In this document: one piece after another, positions 10,808-21,092 of the stretch
How positions within the stretch are numbered: position 1 is the first letter of the stretch
Layout: every line of letters begins with the position of its first letter
Translations under genes and position numbers: made by a program
Source: Siphonodentalium dalli
Lineage: Eukaryota; Mollusca; Scaphopoda; Gadilida; Siphonodentaliidae
Length of the DNA: 64,000 bases
Direction of reading: 5' to 3'
Assembly: GCA_032622095.1 (NCBI GenBank)
Contig: CP136064.1
Location: forward strand, 179,400,011-179,464,010
The notes under the pieces: generated by a model
What the model was told of the DNA's origin: nothing
Seen by the model: the letters and a program-made list of their open reading frames with translations, nothing else
Database searches by the model: none

Positions 10808-12013
10808 ATTGAAACTGTGACCAAAATTTTGCCAATCAATTACTCATCTCTGCATATATTGTTACTGCTGCCTGTATTTCTGGTTTCCATCTTTCGGTCA
10901 TGGACAGACCAGTCCAAAACCGGCCATACATGGTAGTGGTGCGTATATGCAGTCTGCAGTCCTTCCCAGGAGACGGGAGTGATTGCTCTCGCACCCGTAC
11001 GCACTCGTAATTTTCAATTCACGGGTGCTAAAATTCGCACCCGTCCCTCTTCGCAAAATACTAATGGAGACTGTAATTGTTGGTTCAATATTGAACTATT
11101 TTAAGGTTTATTTAGATCCTTTAGCATCTCAGTTGAAAAACATGTATGGCATATTAAAGTGTAACTCGACATAGGTCTATTCCACAATAACTTTTTGTTT
11201 GAGCAAAAAACCCAACATACAATTATAGTATGGGTGCCATATTACACCCATCTTCTTCATTACGGGAGCAAATAAATGCTCTCGCTGTGTTTTCCTCATG
11301 GGAAGGCCTGGCTGCAGTGGTGCGTATCCATCATTTACAAAGTCACCGATCCGACACAGAACCCACAGGCACCTCTTGCAGCAGCATTAATATTAATATA
11401 ATATTATATCGGTCAGTATTCATAGACCCGGTGAATGAGAAGAGTGTCAGACTTGTTATGTTAAATGGATCTGCCAGGCGTCTCATCCACCTGGTCGGTG
11501 AAAAGATCATTTCTTTTAAAATAAACATATTCACAATCATAAGATTACTTGTACATGTAAATGTAGCACTTATGATGATAAATTATTTTATCCACATTGA
11601 TGATGGCTTTATCAATGTAAAATATCAATATATTAACATTGATGTCATTACCATTATTTTTTAGTATCAAAATGGAGAATTTTGTGGTAACTATATTGTC
11701 TGCCTCGTGGCCGGTAGCATATCAGGGGACCACTATGGAATTAAGCCTTCGAGTGCTTTTTGTGCCATCCCCGATATCTAGCCGTACATGTACTCTACGA
11801 TTTTTTTCTAAATTTCAGCCATCATACCATTGGTATTCACTTTGACTTCTTTACAGTCTCATTTTTGTTTCAAAATTTGCGATTTCTTATATAGCCTAAC
11901 AACTGAAATTATGTTAAAAACTGCTTTTTATTTGCTTGTAATTTATTATATTTGTAACCTGTTAAAACAATATACGTGTATGTCTTTATATCAAAAATAA
12001 ATAAATCAATCAA
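10808..12013 (+). repeat. probable 3' tail of the LINE, interrupted by an insertion
   Basis: Downstream of the reverse transcriptase stop there is non-coding sequence ending in AAATAAATAAATCAATCAAA (about 11994-12013), a simple tail typical of CR1-like elements. The tail is interrupted at 10947-11316. The link between the ORF and this tail is inferred from order and orientation; a separate element could account for part of 11330-11900. Confidence 0.4.
10947..11316. mobile_element. GTCCTTCCCA-ended short element (copy 2) with 11-bp direct repeats
   Basis: It is collinear with 4948-5298 and flanked by the direct repeat GTGGTGCGTAT (10936-10946 and 11317-11327), which looks like a long target-site duplication. 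Inverted ends: TGCAGTCCTTCCCAGGAG at left, TGCAGCCAGGCCTTCCCATG at right in complement. It lies in the presumed LINE 3' region. Confidence 0.65.
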
Positions 12014-12193
12014 AGTGAAATGACACAAATTATGTGCATATATAAAGTAAGGAATCGGAAATGAAATAGAAGTATTTCCGATGTGGTTAATGTACATCAC
12101 AAATTATTACTGCCAATTAATCTAACAATGCCTAATATTATAAAACAATACAAATGACATTTTAACGGAAGGGTACATCGTAGCTATGCTACA

Positions 12194-12313
12194 ATCGGAA
12201 AGCTCTCACTGAGAGCTTTCTGATGAATGGCAATAAACCATATTTCCGACTAAATTTGGAAAAATTACCTATAATTCTGCTGTAGTTAAAGTCGATTATT
12301 TAGGGAATTACTG
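12194..12313. mobile_element. partial TAATGCC fold-back MITE
   Basis: Retains the central hairpin GAAAGCTCTCACTGAGAGCT and one complete arm ending GTCGATTATTTAGGGAATTA, then CTG. Confidence 0.7.
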
Positions 12314-12452
12314 TATAAATACACATAAGCACAGCGTGTGAATGCGATAAAGTGCACCTCCTTCACACGTATGTGAGGTTCTGTTTATATTACACACTGG
12401 CAGTCAATATTCTCTAGTATCAAACAATTGATTCTGTTTGGTTTCCATACTA

Positions 12453-12666
12453 CAGTAATGCCCAAAATAATTGACTCTTTAATCACAGCAGAATTATGGG
12501 TAATTTTTTCAGGATTTAGACGGAAATATGGCTTGTTGGCATTCATCGGAAAGCTCTCACAGAGAGCTTTCCGATGAATGGCAACAAGCCATATTTCCGA
12601 CTAAATCCTGAAAAATTACCCATAATTCTGCTGTGGTTAAGGATTCGATTATTTATGGCATTACTG
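12453..12666. mobile_element. fold-back MITE, TAATGCC family (full copy)
   Basis: A 214-bp palindrome CAGTAATGCC...GGCATTACTG flanked by TA on both sides, with the central hairpin GAAAGCTCTCACAGAGAGCT. This is the best-preserved copy and defines the ends: CAGTAATGCC inverted repeats and a TA duplication. Confidence 0.85.
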
Positions 12667-12784
12667 TAAGATAATTATGTTTGTGGTCACCCAATACTTG
12701 ATCTGGCACCACCTATTAAATTTCTTAGCTCAAGGCATTCATATAAATGGGTAGCGTTGCTTTGATTTTTCATTGCTGAAAAAA

Positions 12785-12987
12785 TTAAATGTATGCATGT
12801 AAATCCCACATCAATGGTCAATCTATGAGTGTGGTCCAATTGGATCATTCTATGCCGCGGCGATATCTTCCCACGCATCGACGACCACATACAGCTTCAC
12901 ATTGAGCTTCGCCCTGTTAAAACTACTTGGAATATATATAAACCCAGCTGGTGAATACCAGCCCCATCGATTATTTAGGGCATTACT
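12785..12987. repeat. companion repeat of the TAATGCC MITE (copy 2)
   Basis: Matches 2583-2769 and continues into CGATTATTTAGGGCATTACT, the MITE terminus. This supports one composite family with two kinds of interior. Confidence 0.65.
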
Positions 12988-13517
12988 CTAGTTAGTCTTC
13001 TACTCAACATAATACAAGGTAATATCATTATTGTAGTACCAGTTGGGTTTTCATGCATGACGTCATTTACCTCATGAAAGCTATCAGGATCGCTCTAGTG
13101 CATTTGGGTGAAATTACCACACAGGCTGAAGTAACGTAAACAACCGATAGATAGCGATAGGTGTGTGGTAAGGCTTGAGGAACTGATAAGTTTACAATAC
13201 TACAATTAATTTTTTATACAATCTGATATGGAAAATGATCTACTTCAAATTCTTACCTCCAATTCATTTGACTTTCTCAGAGATATATTTGCTGATGGAA
13301 ATGAACACATCCCAATCCCCGAATCACAGACACTGGAACATATGAAGGATATCAGAATGAGCAACTGAGCATTTACTAACAAGTTGTTTAGGTTTGTTTA
13401 GGTGAATATTTCTGGCTGATAAACTTTTAACTAAATAACACTAGTTAAATTTTATTAAATTTTGTAACTCTGACTTGACTCATTAGCAATTGAAATGGAC
13501 ATTCTGAGGCTGTGATC
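12988..13517. other. intronic sequence, nothing recognised
   Basis: No repeat ends, exons or RNA genes could be supported. Confidence 0.35.
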
Positions 13518-13702
13518 TATGTCTACATATTACTCCGAAGCCTACAATTTACTGAAAATTATGCAGAGGTCCGGGTTCTACAATGGCCGAGTAACTTTAT
13601 AACCCTGTGGTGACTCCAGTAGCGTTCTTTAACATGCACATACTGTCAGCCAATATATATATCCGTGACCCGATTGGACAGCATACTGCACCAACGACAA
13701 CA
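13518..13702 (-). mobile_element. SINE 3' portion, minus strand
   Basis: The complement of this stretch matches 18120-18345: GTTGTCGTTGGTGCAGTATG, then TTAAAGAACGCTACTGGAGT, then GGTTATAAAGTTACTCGGCC. The tRNA-like head is missing, as usual for 5'-truncated SINEs. The tail resembles degenerate (GTAGAT)n. Confidence 0.7.
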
Positions 13703-13954
13703 TAGGCTACTTGGATAAATGTATAGTGAGCTTGTTTTAATATGTGTGCTTGTTTATTTAATTAAATTTTTTTTAATAACAATTTTGAAAAACTAACGCC
13801 ATTATGACCTTCACCAGGGTACCCTGAGTCACCACAACAAATTTGGTTGAAATTGGTCAAGGGGTCTGGGAGAAATATCCAGACAGACAGACAGACATAA
13901 CCTACTCTTTTACATATATATATGGTACCTGTAGCTGTAGTCATATAAGAAATG

Positions 13955-14092
13955 AACGGCGGTTTCAATGTGGTCATGGGATTTTGACAGCGAGAAAAAT
14001 TCAGCAAACTGCATGAACCCCAAAGGGGTTCATGCGGAGTTTGCTGATTTTTTATCGTGGTCAAAACCCATGACCACGTTGAATCTGCCGTT
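13955..14092. mobile_element. 138-bp hairpin MITE (copy 1)
   Basis: A nearly perfect palindrome from AACGGCGG to GCCGTT, with arms TGGTCATGGGATTTTGAC and a centre GCATGAACCCC / GGGGTTCATGC at 14011-14035. A related copy is at 14655-14768. Confidence 0.75.
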
Positions 14093-14516
14093 TATTATTT
14101 ATATTTATATACTTACACTCTTTAAAACACTTCTCCAAATATGTCCGTTATTTCATTTATAAAAATAATTTCCTATTTCTATATTTCGCCCTATTTCGTT
14201 GTATTTTCCTATTTAGATTTTTCGTGCTACATGTATTTCGCTGTATTTTCATATTTCGCTTTTTCGTTGTATTTCATATTTCGATGATTCGCTATATTTG
14301 ACATATTATGGGAAATGGGATTATATGATAACCAACATTCTGATAGTCAATCGAACATCTCGTGCCACCCGTGCTCGCGATTAGATGCCACTAGCCATCC
14401 AATCGTGAACCTCGATTACATATTGTTTGCTATCAAATCCTTGGCGTATTGGCTGACTAGATACTCATGCAAGCAGTCGGTAATGTCCGACAATCCCCGG
14501 TGATTTCCGGGACTAA
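14093..14516. other. intronic sequence with TATTTCGC-like degenerate repeats
   Basis: Between about 14180 and 14300 the motif ATTTCG(C/T)(T/C)(A/G)TATTT recurs several times as imperfect tandem repeats. No gene was recognised. Confidence 0.4.
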
Positions 14517-14980
14517 TGTGTTCATAAACCTATGAACGACATTGAAAGTGACGTCACGTTACGTTCATAGGTTTATGAATGCATTGAATAAGGGGGCGTG
14601 TCTACCGTAACGCTATGGGAAAATCGGAAGAGATATCAGGTGTATGTAAATATATGATTTTGACCGCGAGAAAAATTATGAACCCCTTTGAATCCCAAAG
14701 AGGTTCATGCAGAGTTTGCTGGATTTTTATAATGGTCAAAACCCATGACCATGTTGAATCTGCCATTTAATATTTATTTTATATTCTTAAATGCATTATG
14801 AACTAGGATTGTCTGTCTTATTTATTCAACTTCAATTGAACGCATGGAGATCAGTTCAGACAGCTTAAAATCACCTGCTAATTGACCCTCTGAATATTGA
14901 ACCATCTAACTATCAGACCCTCGGACTATCATACCTTCCGACCATTGAACAAACGGAATATCGAACATTGGGCCATAATA
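14517..14980. repeat. dispersed repeat with TTCATAAACC hairpin (copy 1)
   Basis: It opens with the stem TTCATAAACCTATGAAC (14521-14537) and its complement (14563-14579). It continues through AGGTGTATGTAAATATAT and ends with a series of GACCCTCGGACTATCA-like words. The same order recurs at 17038-17530. A hairpin MITE sits inside (14655-14768) that the other copy lacks. Confidence 0.6.
14655..14768. mobile_element. hairpin MITE (copy 2), left arm damaged
   Basis: Shares GGTTCATGCAGAGTTTGCTG and GGTCAAAACCCATGACCA with 13955-14092. It is inserted within the dispersed repeat 14517-14980, and its left arm is shortened. Confidence 0.65.
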
Positions 14981-15567
14981 AAGGCAGAATGATAATATCT
15001 GAAACTAATAAGTTTTGGCTGTGGATAAGACAACACGTCGTTCTACTATAATGATATCTTTATGAGGTTGGGTATTATTTGTAGCGGCAAGGAAAATTAT
15101 CAAACTCTAATGAGTAGCGTGGATATTTGAACATCAAAGCTTGGTAATACGAAATGTATTGTAACGTCCCTCAGTGTGCAGTACTTCAGTATTAGCTGCA
15201 TTGTAATGCTATCGTGCTACTATGTGGTCCACGAAGCTCATATAAGAAGACCCAATAGGAACCTTACACCATAAAAAGAATTTACATCGGTCGCAACACC
15301 ATGAACACTACATACGCAGAACGCATTTCTATTGCGAATTAGAAACAATAATTATGCAAATGAGCAAACACCATTGTTTGCGATGTTTCGAACGGTATGG
15401 TGTTATAAACAGAGTGTCGTTGTTATATTATAACATAGCGGTGAGTGTATGGTGGGAGATCTCTGCACATTGTATTTGTCATGGCAACAATCGTTGATAT
15501 GTGGGCTGTGTCACCGGCTTGATGTCTAATCAGAGGAGATGAGTGAATCCGGTAACAAAACTGATTA

Positions 15568-16950
15568 GGCCTAAACAAAAAATACGTTTGTTTCCGCTAA
15601 CCCGACCGACCCTATTTTAAACCGCCGACCCTAAACTTTTTATTGCCATTGCAAAAAAAAAAAAATGGACCAAAAAAAAAAAACAAAAACAAAAACAAAT
15701 GGTGATTTAAATTTTTTTTTTTTTAATTTAGGTCCCAATTCATATCATAACAAGATGCAAAACATTTATATATTTATATATATTGACATAAGAAATTTAA
15801 GTTTACAAAAAGATTTAAGTTTAACAGTTGGAATCATACTGTAAAGTATGTTTGGCTTAAATTTATCTAGCTTTCATCTGTGAAAACTTCAAATAATTTG
15901 AGTTCAGGTACAGTATGTTATCATTCAGACTTCAGTATTTCAATCAATTACAGCACAGGAACATTAACAATTTGATCAAATCAACCTGGTTATCAAGTGG
16001 GATCTCAAATGAAAAACTAACATGGAGATTAGTACCATATATAGTCATTACTATCTTAATACATGTACATTGTTTCTGTACTACATGTACATGTAGGATT
16101 TCTGTATTACATGTACATGTAGTATATTATGTACGGTATGTGTCTCACTTGAATTTTATAAAATAGCCTATTTATGAATTGGAGTGATGATGGCAAGTCT
16201 AATTTCAAGCAGGATAAGGCTTCCGATAAGCATAATCCATAGAACCAAAAGATATCTGACAATAACTTATAAGCATTTCCAATCCATACATATATAAAAA
16301 GTTCCAAAGTTATGCTTGCGAAACTTGATAAAATTTACCTCTCTGTAAAATTCAAAATACTGACTCATGGAGCCTTAGATTAGATCTAAATGCAACGGAT
16401 TTTCAAAAAATTTCCAGGGGAAGAACCCCCACCATCATCAGGGGGTCACCCTTCCCAAACATTCCTCCGATCAGGCCTTCAGGTTATGCCTTCGGCATAT
16501 CATTGCCCAAAAACAGGTGTCCCCAAAAAATACCTAGATCCTTCACTGAATGCGGAGAAGGTGGTGTTGTGAAGCCATCCTTAAGAGATCGGTACAAGAC
16601 GGTCACTCCAATATGTGAACAGTGCAGTGGTGCTGGACTGACTCCAGTTGTCGCCAGACCATATAGGAAATATTAGGATTATCAAAGATTATCTTAGTAT
16701 ATAGACTAGTATATATGTAAATATTAAAGCATATGTAAGATTGAATTGGAGTTTCTAGTTCCTCTGTCATCTGGGTTAACCTGATTGGGGCTAAGAAGTG
16801 CATAGTTTGGGTTATTGACAAGTATTATACAGTTATTTTTAAACATACTGGAAAAAAAAAAGTTAACAAAAAAAAAGAAGTTAAGCCTACCTACCTACCC
16901 TAATTTTTTTTAGCTCGTTAGCGGAAACAAAGGTATTATTTGTTTAGGCC
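15568..16950. mobile_element. TTA-flanked TIR element, GGCC family (copy 1)
   Basis: TTA at 15565-15567 and 16951-16953 flanks inverted ends GGCCTAAACAAAAAATACG / GGCCTAAACAAATAATACC, followed in both by TTTGTTTCCGCTAAC. Subterminal sequence reads CTAACCCGACCGACCC with A-rich tracts at the left and CTACCTACCTACCC at the right. The interior (1.38 kb) has no recognisable transposase, only short chance frames. A 3-bp TTA duplication with GGCCT ends is compatible with PIF/Harbinger-type MITEs; that is inference. Confidence 0.75.
16077..16125. repeat. ACATGTACATGTA palindromic repeats
   Basis: TACATGTACATGTAG occurs twice about 30 bp apart, inside the TTA-flanked element. This self-complementary motif is common in mollusc genomes. 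Confidence 0.5.
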
Positions 16951-17037
16951 TTATACACCAAACAAATTTCTTGCCAAATCCAGACATGCTGAATACTCAA
17001 GAAGTTTACGGATCGTTCATGTCAAACAATTCCAAGG

Positions 17038-17530
17038 TCAATGTGTTCATAAACCTATGAATGACATTAATCATGACATCACGTTGCATTCATAGGTTTA
17101 TGAACACATTGACTCAGGGGGTGTGTCTAACTGTCTATTGCAATTAACGCGATGGGGAAATCATAAGCGATATTAGGTATATGTAAATATATTGAATTGA
17201 ACATCTGGACAGCGGTCACCCATTGCATATGTAGCCCATTATCGTTAGATCTATACATGTAGAAAATGTATGTAAAGCTTGGAATGTCTTGCATATTTAT
17301 TTTCCTACAATATATACATGGACAAATCTGTATTTGATTTATTTTGTTTCTATAAACCTGACCTATTACATACAAACTTTTGAGCAAAGTTTGGTGTGAG
17401 ACCTGCAAATCTCCTGTCACCACATCCCGCTAATTGACCCTCTGAATATTTAACCCTCGGACTATCTGACCCTCGGACTATCATACCCTCAGACCATTGA
17501 ATCCTCGGTATATCGAACCATCGGGCCATA
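17038..17530. repeat. dispersed repeat with TTCATAAACC hairpin (copy 2)
   Basis: A perfect 24-bp stem AATGTGTTCATAAACCTATG..., 17040-17063 against 17087-17110, is followed by ATGTAAATATATTGAA. The 3' part has CCCTCGGACTATC(T/A) words (17448-17500). Collinear with 14517-14980, without the nested hairpin. Confidence 0.6.
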
Positions 17531-17930
17531 TCTCCATTTTAAAAAATTGGATCAAACCCATATTCGAACTTGATCTGTAGACTGTATTTTGAGTTGAAAA
17601 ACTCACAAACCATACCAATATTGGTTTCGATCAGATAAAAATATTTTGAATTATTGCAGCATGCGTGAATTCTAAGTAAAAAAAGGGCCATAAAATGGCT
17701 CTGTAAAAAAAAAAACACGGATCAAACCCATATTCAAACTCGATTTGTAGTTTGGGCTGAGAAACTCATTTAGTGATTTACAAAATTTGGATCGGATGGG
17801 TAGAAAATGTTTGAGTTATAACTTATATCGCACCATGCTTAAAGACTATGCATGTCTGCGGACCGACGGATGGACAAACAACGAGTGATCAATCAGGACG
17901 TCGACACTACATGTATGTATCTTTATGTGA
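17531..17930. other. intronic sequence, two related AT-rich segments
   Basis: GGATCAAACCCATATTC(G/A)AACT occurs at 17550 and 17719, each followed by TGTAG(A/T)(C/T)TG and AGAAACTCA or AAAAACTCA. This suggests a diverged ~170-bp duplication. A terminal GACCGACGGATGGAC motif near 17860 resembles dispersed repeat ends. Confidence 0.4.
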
Positions 17931-18363
17931 CTTAGGGAAGTCGGTAGCCGAGAGGTAGCGTACTGGTCTCTCGTGCTATCGGACCCGGGATCGCAACCTG
18001 ATCAGGGTATTCTGACAAAAATCAGAACTCGGTCAGATACCAAGTTTGTAAGGCTGAAAAGTCTCATTCGAGATCACTGAATCAAGATCCGAATGCAAAA
18101 TGCCGACTTCCCCCCATTACAACACTTGTCCAGGTATGTTGTCGTGGGTGCAGTATGCTGTCCGATCAGGCGCGGACATTAATAGCTGACCCGTGTATAC
18201 ACGCCTCGGTGTGTGCACGTTATTGTCGTTAAAGAACGCTACTGGAGTCACCACACTGTCCACAGGGTTATAAAGTTACTCGGCCGTGGTAGCACCTGGA
18301 CCTCCACATAATCCTCATCACATTGAGGGCGATGGAGTATCAAGTAGATGTAGATGTAGATGT
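17931..18363 (+). mobile_element. tRNA-derived SINE
   Basis: The head reads GTCGGTAGCCGAGAGGTAGC, a good pol III A-box (TAGCCGAGAGG), and continues to ACCCGGGATCGCAACC, a weak B-box-like segment. The body contains TTAAAGAACGCTACTGGAGT, also present in the minus-strand copy at 13518-13702, and the 3' end is (GTAGAT)n at 18345-18363. SINEs are non-coding and moved by LINE machinery; the CR1-type LINE nearby is a possible partner, but no shared tail was shown. Confidence 0.75.
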
Positions 18364-18402
18364 GTACCATACTATGGTATGTGTACACATAAAAATACTC
18401 AC

Positions 18403-18614
18403 TTGAACTGTAAGTAAACTGGTTTCGAAAATGATACAGTGGGCATGTATGAAAAATAGAAGCTTCCATAAATGAACACAGACATCCACAGAAGCACCAC
18501 TAAAACTACTAGTATGATAAAAAGTTGGGAAACAACATTTTTCAAACGCAAAAGCCCAGATCTGTATAGTTCACTGAGCCAATCTCTAATAGTTGCGATT
18601 GTAGACAAAATCAT
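18403..18614 (-). CDS. BSCL2: seipin, first coding exon
   Basis: ATG at 18614 opens a 70-residue exon ending at a strong donor, AA|GTGAGT. Residues 1-28 are a basic/amphipathic cytosolic stretch. Residues about 29-52 (VVSQLFIILVVLVVLLWMSV) form the first transmembrane helix. FIYGSFYFSYMPTVSFSKPV follows, almost identical to the seipin signature [20 protein letters not shown] at the membrane-lumen border. The exon leaves in phase 2. The first intron is about 10.9 kb and contains the LINE and many MITEs. Seipin is an ER membrane protein needed for normal lipid-droplet formation. No upstream promoter element stood out. Confidence 0.93.
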
Positions 18615-20447
18615 TATTACAGTTTTTAAAAAACACCAGATTTTTGTTATGATGAACTTTGACCTCCAGTGAACGACGACGGTGTCATTTTTTTAAACAG
18701 TCAAAAAGATGCAAGAATACACCAAGTAACTAGAATTCACTCAGAGAGATGACAACGTGCGCAAAAATGTAATAAACAATAATTTAAAAAATAATTTCAC
18801 TGTATTTTACTTAATTTATTTAATTTAATTTAATGTTAGCAAAAAAAGACAATTACCATTTCTCATTTCATCACAGATAAAAGGCAAATTACTATATTAA
18901 TCATTTAAGTAATTAAAACCAATTCGATGTTGCCGAAAGGATGAGACTTTAATATCGATTACATTTTTTTCAGCGGCATATTTTGATTTTCATTTTCCGA
19001 TAGTCAAAGTTGACCAAAGGAGCAATTATAATAAATAATTAATACTATTTGTGTAAATATTGATAGCAGCCAATATGCAACAATAAATATCAATAATTAA
19101 TCAAATAATTAATCAATAACGATCATTTTATGTAATAATAAACTCTTCAAAGTTCAAACGGTGTTTGTGTCAACAAATGCGTTTTGTTTTGTGTTACGTC
19201 ATTCGTCGTATTTGACCTGGAACTCGGCTGAAGGTTAGGCTATTCAGCCTATTGCGTCGAATTACGAAATCGCGTTTTGAATGTCTCTCTTTTCCCACAT
19301 GATAAAAAGAGGTCTTCGCACGAACCAAAAATTATAAAACTTCCCAATTATAAGTAAAAATACTCAAATGAAGGAATCTATGTAGGTCCCGAAGGAGTCT
19401 ATATACTCTTTGATGTAGAGTTCTGATGGAGAAAATGTAGGTCGATCTATTTTTGTCATAACTCTGACGTATTTTGACCTGGGAGAAAAAATCGAAATCG
19501 AGGCTCACTACGAGCATGCCAGTTTTAAATATAGAAACAGGGAATCCTGACAAATGGCGATATCGGCGACAAACAAATAATCGAAAACAACACATAAAAT
19601 AAACATAGCAAAAACGCGGCACAGTAAAAATGTCAGAACGCCACGAGGTTTTACGTCGTTTTTGGTGACGTCATGGAGTGTGACACCAAGCTACGAACGA
19701 ATCTGTCTGATCGCCATACTGTTGCGCGAGCGCACGTAATGAGGAACCACTAAAAGTTGTATGCTGAGTCCAATCGATCGGAAAACATTTGATTAGATTA
19801 GATTGGATTAGATTAGATTATTTATTGGTAATGATACATATCTATACAATTTATACAAAAGTTGACACATGTATACAAATTGAATCAGCAATATTAAATC
19901 ATTTTGGATGGAACTGCGGTTGACATTAACCAAGTACGGTACGTTAATCCAGAAATGAAATGAAGGTACATGCATTAACATATCTCTGTAATCTCACTAT
20001 TTAGATGTATATAAATTAATCAAAAAGAGATTTAACCAATAAAGTTTTAAGATGGTTAGTCGGTGGTATTAATATTAATAAATTGTATTATTAATACTGG
20101 TCAGCCTCTATAATTAAATATATCATTACCAGGGATAACACTTATAGAAGGACCAAAAAAATCCCTCTTATTTCCATAGTGGTCCCTAATACTTATAATG
20201 GGTTTTATTACGAAGACTGTCCAGTCTTAAAAGGATACGATCAGTTAGAGATAGATTCGAAACCAATATTAGGTACACATTATATATCATATTAATTACT
20301 ATGAACATTTTTGTGTTTTAGATGGCAACTGAAAGGTCGAACGATATGCCTACTTTGTCTGATTAGAACCCCCGACCGTGCCGGTGACGAATGTACCGTA
20401 CGTGTAGCTCATACGGGGGCCGTCAACTAACCAAATGCATGCCCAAA
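18615..20447. other. seipin upstream region, no recognised gene
   Basis: AT-rich sequence with AATTAAT-rich stretches (18780-19130). A (GATTA)n tract lies at about 19790-19828. The promoter of seipin should lie in the first few hundred bases, but no convincing core element was seen. Confidence 0.35.
19790..19828. repeat. GATTA microsatellite
   Basis: Six to seven GATTA units with one interruption, a short simple repeat. Confidence 0.7.
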
Positions 20448-20540
20448 TAGCAACGGAACGTTATTTTAACGTTATATTTCCGTTCGTACCGTTTGTGTAA
20501 CGTTGGTTATTTTCACAACGTTAATATAACGTTAAATACA
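20448..20540. repeat. AACGTTA palindrome cluster (left)
   Basis: Six AACGTT words occur within 90 bp (for example ACGTTATTTTAACGTTATAT). A denser cluster occurs 2 kb downstream at 22488-22650. The two may mark the ends of one element; no clear inverted repeat links them. Confidence 0.5.
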
Positions 20541-20760
20541 GGGGGGGAAACTGCAGACACAGGGTGGAAAAAACTGTTTTCTTCGGTTTGTGTACCCCCC
20601 CCCCCAAACAGCAAAAACTGCAGTTTTTTTCCACTGACCATTGCCCCCCCCCCCCCCCAGAAAAATCAAATCTACCCCAAACGGACAACTCGGTTTGACC
20701 GGAAACCGAAAAAAACACCGGAGCATACAATTCACGAGAAGGTGCTTGGTAACTTAGTTT
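20541..20760. repeat. low-complexity C-tract region
   Basis: C runs at 20595-20605 and 20644-20658 flank GCAAAAACTGCAGTTTTTTT-like sequence. Open frames across these tracts on both strands are artefacts of low complexity. Confidence 0.55.
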
Positions 20761-20822
20761 AGATTATTATGACTATTATTATGTATATTGGTGATCGCAA
20801 CGCTTTGTATGCACTTTAAAAA

Positions 20823-21092
20823 ATGACAACTAGTCATTACCTCGACTTTGAAAAAGATGCAAATGAGATGAGTGAGATACCAGCATATAACTGTTTTCTG
20901 ATACCATTGGAGGAGAAATTGTTTAATACATGGGTTAGTTCTGCAGTAAAAATTTGCCAGATAAGCGATCGCAGGGTAGAATTCTGCATTCGACTGGTAG
21001 ACACTGACATAGTCGGCATTATTAAGAGGGTTAATGGGGTCAATATCACATGTAAACCAAGACAGTGGTTATCCAAAATTGTTTTAGGTTGA
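20823..21092 (+). CDS. unrecognised 89-codon open frame, doubtful
   Basis: An ATG-initiated frame encodes a mixed-composition peptide (YNCFLIPLEEKLFNTWVSSA is a representative segment) with no motif, signal peptide or splice signal that I recognise. Its composition is more protein-like than neighbouring chance frames, but it lies in AT-rich intergenic sequence beside low-complexity tracts. It could be an exon of an unknown gene, transposon debris or chance. Confidence 0.12.
   Translation: MTTSHYLDFEKDANEMSEIPAYNCFLIPLEEKLFNTWVSSAVKICQISDRRVEFCIRLVDTDIVGIIKRVNGVNITCKPRQWLSKIVLG

Noticed and set aside
17938-18000. A functional tRNA gene
   Set aside because: Only the A-box side is tRNA-like. 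There is no complete cloverleaf, and the sequence continues into a SINE body with a simple tail.
20493-20762. Open frames on both strands across C/G tracts
   Set aside because: They consist of homopolymer-encoded prolines and glycines from C and G runs.
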